Assembly: GCA_031277915.1 (NCBI GenBank)
Contig: JAITLL010000030.1
Span: 1-39,465 of the forward strand
DNA: 39,465 nucleotides
Reading direction: 5' to 3'
From: Acinetobacter sp.
Lineage (GTDB): Bacteria; Pseudomonadota; Gammaproteobacteria; Pseudomonadales; Moraxellaceae
In this document: positions 34,501 to 39,465 of the stretch, one piece after another
Numbering within the stretch: position 1 is the first letter of the stretch
Layout: every line of letters starts with the position of its first letter
Made by a program: the position numbers and the translations under genes
Notes under the pieces: generated by a model
What the model saw: only the letters and a program-made list of their open reading frames with translations
Database searches by the model: none
Told to the model about the DNA's origin: nothing

Positions 34501-34534
34501 AAAGCTCAAATCTTTAGATTTGGGCTTTATTTTT
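34501..34534 (+). terminator. Terminator after the alpha/beta hydrolase gene
   Basis: A 12-bp stem (34501-34512 with 34517-34528), with one G-U pair and a TTTA loop, is followed by ATTTTTT. It lies 19 bases after the stop. Confidence 0.85.
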
Positions 34535-34894
34535 TGCTTAAAAAATATTTTTTCATTAATTTATTTGTATATAAAATTAAAAGTCATTATTGAAATAAAT
34601 GGTGTGATTACTTTTTAAATAAAGATAGGGTTAAAATTAGGCATGAGAAATTTAGTGAAAAAATATTATATTTCAAAAATAATGGTTTTTTATTTTATAT
34701 AAATTAAAAAAATGATAAGAGGTTAATTAAAATACAAAGGTAACTTTAATGTTTTTCAACCTGCTGTTTTTTATTGTTATTTAATTTGTTGTGCGGCAGA
34801 GTGCTTAAAATAGCTTCGCTATTCAAAGATAATTGCATATTTATTTTTTTCTCCTAAAATGATTTTTTACTAAATTGTCGTTACAGTTTTTTAT
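34535..34894 (+). promoter_or_regulatory. AT-rich upstream region of the amino-acid permease gene
   Basis: No gene is supported in this 360-base stretch. A small hairpin AATAGC-TTC-GCTATT lies at 34809-34823, just before a GATAAT (34828-34833) that could be a -10 box without a good -35. The rest is A/T-rich sequence. Confidence 0.35.
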
Positions 34895-36328
34895 ATGCAA
34901 TCATTAAATTATCGGAATAATGATGCATCGCAACATGGAAGTTCTGCACCTTTGAAACGAGCAATGAGTACTCGGCATTTGGTGATGATCTCCCTTGGCG
35001 GTGCCATAGGTACAGGTCTTTTTTTAGGGTCTGGTGATGTAATTTCTCAAGCAGGCCCAATTGGCGCAATTATCTCTTATTTTTTGGGCGGCTTGATTGC
35101 CTATACTGTTATGTTGTGCTTGGGTGAGCTCGCTGTTCACGTACCTGAGTCAGGTTCTTTTGGTGAATACGCACGACGTTATATTGGTCCTGGCACAGGT
35201 TATATGATTACCTGGTTATATTGGCTAACTTGGACTGCTACTTTAGGGACTGAATTTACTGCTGCAGCTTTACTAGTTAAAGAATGGTTTCCAACGACTT
35301 CTGTGTGGGCGTGGACATTATTTTTTGGTGGTCTTATTTTTTTCCTTAATATTAGTTCAACACGTCTATTTGCTGAATCTGAGTTCTGGCTTGCTCTTAT
35401 TAAAGTTATAACAATTATTGTTTTTATTGCTTTGGGTTTATTGGCAATTTTTGGCTTTATCCCTTATCACGGTCATGAAACAGCACCATTATTTACTAAT
35501 TTAACAGCACAAGGCTGGTTTCCTCACGGATTATTTCCAATTTTTACAACCATGCTGATTGTAAACTTTGCTTTCTCAGGCACTGAGCTGATTGGTGTGG
35601 CGGCAGGTGAGGCTGAGGAGCCAGCGAAGACCGTTCCTAAAGCAATTAATGCTGCAATTTGGCGTTTACTTATATTCTTTGTCGGTACAATTGTTGTTAT
35701 TTGCTCATTGCTTCCTTTTCACCTTGCAGGTCTCAATGCAAATGATGTAAGCAGTAGTCCATTTGTGACGGTATTTAATTATATTGGTATTCCGTATGCA
35801 GAAGACATCATCCGTTTTGTCATTATTACGGCTCTACTTTCGGCTGCTAACTCTGGTTTGTTTGCTGCATCGCGTATGATGTGGTCGCTTTCAGCAAAAA
35901 ATCAATTACCTAAAATTTTTGCTAAACTTACACCTTCAGGGACACCTATCGTTGCCATTATTGTGACGATGTTTGGTGCTATTCCTGGGTTACTTTCAGA
36001 ACAGTTTGCACCAGAAACAATTTTCAAAAATTTGCTAGGTGTCGCTGCCTTTACAATGGTTGTGGTTTGGATCGCAATTTGTGTTTCACAATTTAACTTC
36101 CGTAGACAATGGTATAAAGCGGGTAAAACAGCAAAGGATTTACGTTTCGCTGCGCCACTTTTTCCGCTTACTCCAATTGTGGGTGGGCTATTCTGTATTG
36201 TTACCTGTGTCAGTATGGTGTTTGATCCATCTATGCAAATCGGTTTTATCTGTTGCATAATTTTTATCTTACTGTGTTATGCCAGCTATTTTATTTTTTA
36301 TCGTAAGAAAGAATTGGCTCAAAATTAA
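34895..36328 (+). CDS. APC-family amino-acid permease
   Basis: The 477-residue, 12-helix transporter has the amino-acid permease signature from LVMISLGGAIGTGLFLGSG in helix 1. GELAVHVPESGSFGEYARRYIGP and NFAFSGTELIGVAAGEAEEP follow. SAANSGLFAASRMMWSLS lies in the second half. The family imports amino acids with protons; LysP-, AroP- and ProY-type members look alike here. Its place upstream of glutamate dehydrogenase and astC suggests arginine or a related substrate, but this is only context. The ribosome site before the ATG is weak. An ATG at 34964 would cut into the conserved N-terminus. Confidence 0.85.
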   Translation: MQSLNYRNNDASQHGSSAPLKRAMSTRHLVMISLGGAIGTGLFLGSGDVISQAGPIGAIISYFLGGLIAYTVMLCLGELAVHVPESGSFGEYARRYIGPGTGYMITWLYWLTWTATLGTEFTAAALLVKEWFPTTSVWAWTLFFGGLIFFLNISSTRLFAESEFWLALIKVITIIVFIALGLLAIFGFIPYHGHETAPLFTNLTAQGWFPHGLFPIFTTMLIVNFAFSGTELIGVAAGEAEEPAKTVPKAINAAIWRLLIFFVGTIVVICSLLPFHLAGLNANDVSSSPFVTVFNYIGIPYAEDIIRFVIITALLSAANSGLFAASRMMWSLSAKNQLPKIFAKLTPSGTPIVAIIVTMFGAIPGLLSEQFAPETIFKNLLGVAAFTMVVVWIAICVSQFNFRRQWYKAGKTAKDLRFAAPLFPLTPIVGGLFCIVTCVSMVFDPSMQIGFICCIIFILLCYASYFIFYRKKELAQN

Positions 36329-36348
36329 ACAGTATATTTTATTGATAG

Positions 36349-36372
36349 AAGGCCCCTAACGGGGTCTTTTTT
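36349..36372 (+). terminator. Terminator after the amino-acid permease gene
   Basis: AAGGCCCC and GGGGTCTT arms (36349-36356 with 36361-36368) pair with one G-U around a TAAC loop and run into T's. It lies 20 bases after the stop. Confidence 0.85.
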
Positions 36373-37355
36373 GTGGCTAAAAATTAAGCTAAAAAGAGGC
36401 TTGTTATATATTTTTTTTAAAAATGTTTTTTTTGTTTTAATAATAAAATCAAATATTGACTCACAAATTAACCTTCTGTCGGATTGTTATTAATAGCTAA
36501 TTATTATAAGTTTTTAAATAAGTCTATGTTTATCATGATTATTTAATTAAAAGAATATTTTTATATTTCTATTTTTTTATTTTTAATTAGATTGAATAAA
36601 TAAATATTATGAAATTTTTTGCAATTTTTGAGTGTTTTTTGAAATTTTTTGTTAATTAAGTTGTTGTTATTGAATGGTAATTTTTTGATCATTTTTATTT
36701 TTAATATTTTTTTAATTTCCATAAAATAAAATTATTATGGCTCAAGGTTTTTTTAGGTTTAGTTACTTTTTTATTATAAAAAAGAGGAGGAATTGATTAT
36801 TTTTTCTCTGCTTGTTTATTTTAAAATGTTCTAAATTACCTTGCTCTGTGCTATATTTACTTAAAGATTTTATGTCTATATTAGAGTGTGATGAACCTGC
36901 TCGAGTGGCGATGTAAAACTTGCAGTATTACTGAACAATTTTTATTTAAAAAGACTAATGGAGGGATCTATCGATTAGTCAAAAATAATTTTATGGACTC
37001 ATGGTTTTCGTTTTATGAACCCTAGTTCTTTTTAACTCCCAAACGGTTATATCACCTCTTTTGTGCTTATTTCCAATCGGCTTGTTTGAGTTGGTTGCGG
37101 TGGAGCTTTTGCTTTTATAAAGACGTTTTTTATAAACAGTAGATGAGACAAAAGAAAGATTGTAAAAGATATCGATATATAAAAGTAAATCGTACTTTTG
37201 ATATCACAAGATGGAATTTAAAGGGTCTGAAGCTTTAGAAGAGCTGAGGATTTTATAAATAAATCAAGACATTGTTATGACAAGGTTTTGGTTGCTGAAT
37301 AATAAAGACTGCGGATTTATCACATCTGAGTCTGTATAGGTAGATAGGAAAAAAG
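36373..37355 (+). other. 1-kb AT-rich non-coding region upstream of gdhA
   Basis: No protein gene of convincing length is present. It has long A/T tracts and the direct repeat GAAATTTTTTG at 36611-36621 and 36641-36651, spaced 30 bases. GAGGAGG at 36784-36790 precedes only a 13-codon TTG frame. An inverted repeat, GACTAAT/ATTAGTC, at 36953-36980 brackets a GGAGGG. It may hold an untranslated leader, a small RNA or decayed DNA. A weak ATGACA-17-TAATAA promoter lies near 37277-37305. Confidence 0.5.
37277..37305 (+). promoter_or_regulatory. Candidate gdhA promoter
   Basis: ATGACA (37277-37282), 17 bases, then TAATAA (37300-37305). That predicts a leader of about 45 bases before the gdhA ATG. 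Weak match to consensus, by eye only. Confidence 0.3.
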
Positions 37356-38630
37356 ATGTCAGATCTTTCATACGTAAACGAACACAGCGATGCATGGCAA
37401 ACTTACTTGGCACAAATTGACCGTGTTGCTCCGTACTTAGACCACTTAGCTGAGTTTATCGACACTTTAAAACGTCCAAAGCGTGCGCTTATTGTTGACG
37501 TGCCAATTGTAATGGATGACGGTTCTATTCAGCACTTTGAAGGCTACCGCGTACAACATAACTTGTCTCGTGGTCCTGGTAAAGGTGGTGTACGTTACCA
37601 TCCAAACGTTGATTTAAATGAAGTTATGGCGTTGTCTGCATGGATGACAATTAAAACTGCTGTTTTGAACTTGCCATTTGGCGGTGCAAAAGGTGGTATC
37701 CGTGTTGACCCACGTAAACTTTCAAATCGTGAATTAGAACGTTTAACTCGCCGTTATACGACTGAAATCGGTCACATTATCGGGCCTCAAAAAGATATCC
37801 CAGCTCCAGACGTTGGTACAAATGCCAATATCATGGGTTGGATGATGGATACTTATTCTACAAGCCAAGGTTATACAGTAACTGGTGTTGTAACTGGTAA
37901 GCCAGTTCACTTAGGTGGTTCTTTAGGTCGTGTTAAAGCGACTGGTCGCGGTGTATTCGTTACAGGTCGCGAAGTAGCTGCAAAAATCAGTTTACCAATT
38001 GAAGGCGCGAAAATCGCTGTTCAAGGTTTTGGTAACGTAGGTAGTGAAGCTGCTTTCTTGTTTGTTGAATCAAAAGCGAAAGTTACACACGTTCAAGACC
38101 ATACAGGTACTATTTTTAATGCTGATGGTATTGATCTTGAAGCGTTACGTGATCACGTAAATGCAAATCAAGGTGGTGTTGGTGGCTTTGCTGGCGCGCA
38201 AGCAATTGCTGATGAAGATTTCTGGACAGCAGAAGTTGACATTATTGTTCCTGCTGCATTGGAAGGTCAAATCACAGTTGAACGTGCTGAAAAAATTAAA
38301 GCTAAGTTGATTTTAGAAGGTGCGAACGGCCCGACTTATCCTAAAGCTGAAGATATTTTAGTTGAGCGTGGCATTGTTGTGGTTCCTGACGTGGTATGTA
38401 ACGCCGGCGGTGTAACTGTAAGTTACTTCGAATGGGTTCAAGACATGGCGAGCTACTTCTGGACCGAAGAAGAAATCAACGAGCGTTTAGACAAGTTGAT
38501 GGTTCAAGCTATGGATGACGTTTGGAATACAGCAAACAGCAATGCTTGTACTTTACGTACAGCAGCTTACATCTTGGCATGTGAGCGTATCTTAAAAGCT
38601 CGTAAAGAACGCGGTATTTTCCCAGGCTAA
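37356..38630 (+). CDS. gdhA: Glutamate dehydrogenase (NAD-type, hexameric)
   Basis: The enzyme interconverts glutamate with 2-oxoglutarate and ammonia. The 424-residue protein has [20 protein letters not shown] and the catalytic Lys112 in [14 protein letters not shown]. Asp152 (PAPDVGTN) and the dinucleotide GFGNVG at 224-229 are also present. The short form and the sequence fit the NAD-type catabolic subfamily rather than the 450-residue NADP form. AGG lies upstream of the ATG. With astC next it fits glutamate oxidation during arginine breakdown. Confidence 0.95.
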   Translation: MSDLSYVNEHSDAWQTYLAQIDRVAPYLDHLAEFIDTLKRPKRALIVDVPIVMDDGSIQHFEGYRVQHNLSRGPGKGGVRYHPNVDLNEVMALSAWMTIKTAVLNLPFGGAKGGIRVDPRKLSNRELERLTRRYTTEIGHIIGPQKDIPAPDVGTNANIMGWMMDTYSTSQGYTVTGVVTGKPVHLGGSLGRVKATGRGVFVTGREVAAKISLPIEGAKIAVQGFGNVGSEAAFLFVESKAKVTHVQDHTGTIFNADGIDLEALRDHVNANQGGVGGFAGAQAIADEDFWTAEVDIIVPAALEGQITVERAEKIKAKLILEGANGPTYPKAEDILVERGIVVVPDVVCNAGGVTVSYFEWVQDMASYFWTEEEINERLDKLMVQAMDDVWNTANSNACTLRTAAYILACERILKARKERGIFPG

Positions 38631-38755
38631 TCTGAGGAAATGACCTTTTAGTAAAAGTGGGCTGAGTAAATATAAAGGATGTTATAGCGTTATTTTCTCA
38701 GTCCCTTTTCTAAATAAATTAAATAAAAGACAGTAAGACAGATTAAATAAATTAA

Positions 38756-39465
<710 letters not shown>

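Noticed and set aside
35902-36258. 118-codon minus-strand open frame inside the amino-acid permease gene
   Set aside because: The plus-strand frame has continuous permease motifs; the reverse frame is a by-product of codon bias.

Overview
The window is a chromosomal segment of an Acinetobacter, most likely a member of the A. calcoaceticus-baumannii complex. The evidence is low GC with AT-rich spacers, a CraA-type chloramphenicol efflux pump, the Acinetobacter lipB-lipA pair, a fimU-pilV-pilW-pilX-pilY1-pilE pilus cluster, and gdhA followed by astC. No insertion sequence, prophage, CRISPR array, rRNA or tRNA was seen. The content is core or stable-accessory chromosome rather than an island.

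Layout. Positions 1-2330 hold the first codons of spoT, then rpoZ and gmk on the minus strand, with ispH divergent. Positions 2500-9911 are a seven-gene type IV pilus priming and tip operon: five minor pilins, the large tip adhesin PilY1 and PilX. Genes overlap or nearly touch throughout. Positions 10059-12266 are the rpsP-rimM-trmD-rplS translation operon, with a 239-base structured gap before rplS. Positions 12319-14415 are the secreted lipase LipA and its foldase LipB. truB and a TauE/SafE-family permease follow. A decayed hemerythrin-domain gene sits at about 16489-16803. Two RhtA-like DMT exporters come next, then serA, divergent from a D-2-hydroxyglutarate dehydrogenase-type FAD enzyme.

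Positions 21863-23787 hold two related small lipoproteins of unknown function on either side of an mdaB-ygiN quinone pair. craA, a YccS/FUSC membrane protein, a Cu/Zn superoxide dismutase lipoprotein and an AI-2E-family permease follow. An orphan ParA-like ATPase is divergent from a membrane-anchored Holliday-junction-resolvase-like protein. Next come a secreted protein of unknown function, a lipoprotein with a SAM methyltransferase, and an alpha/beta hydrolase with an unassigned C-terminal half. The last part holds an amino-acid permease, a 1-kb very AT-rich spacer, NAD-type glutamate dehydrogenase and the start of astC, which together suggest an arginine/glutamate catabolic locus.

How the genes work together. 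The pilus cluster should build the tip complex needed for twitching and DNA uptake. SerA and the FAD dehydrogenase probably form a redox pair, in which 2-hydroxyglutarate made by SerA is re-oxidised. AstC and glutamate dehydrogenase fit glutamate formation and oxidation during arginine use. Several convergent gene pairs share one perfect hairpin with A/T tracts on both sides, so each probably terminates transcription in both directions. I found no clear new multi-gene defence or mobile system. The least explained items are the lipoprotein pair, the hydrolase C-terminal domain, the rplS leader and the gdhA upstream region.
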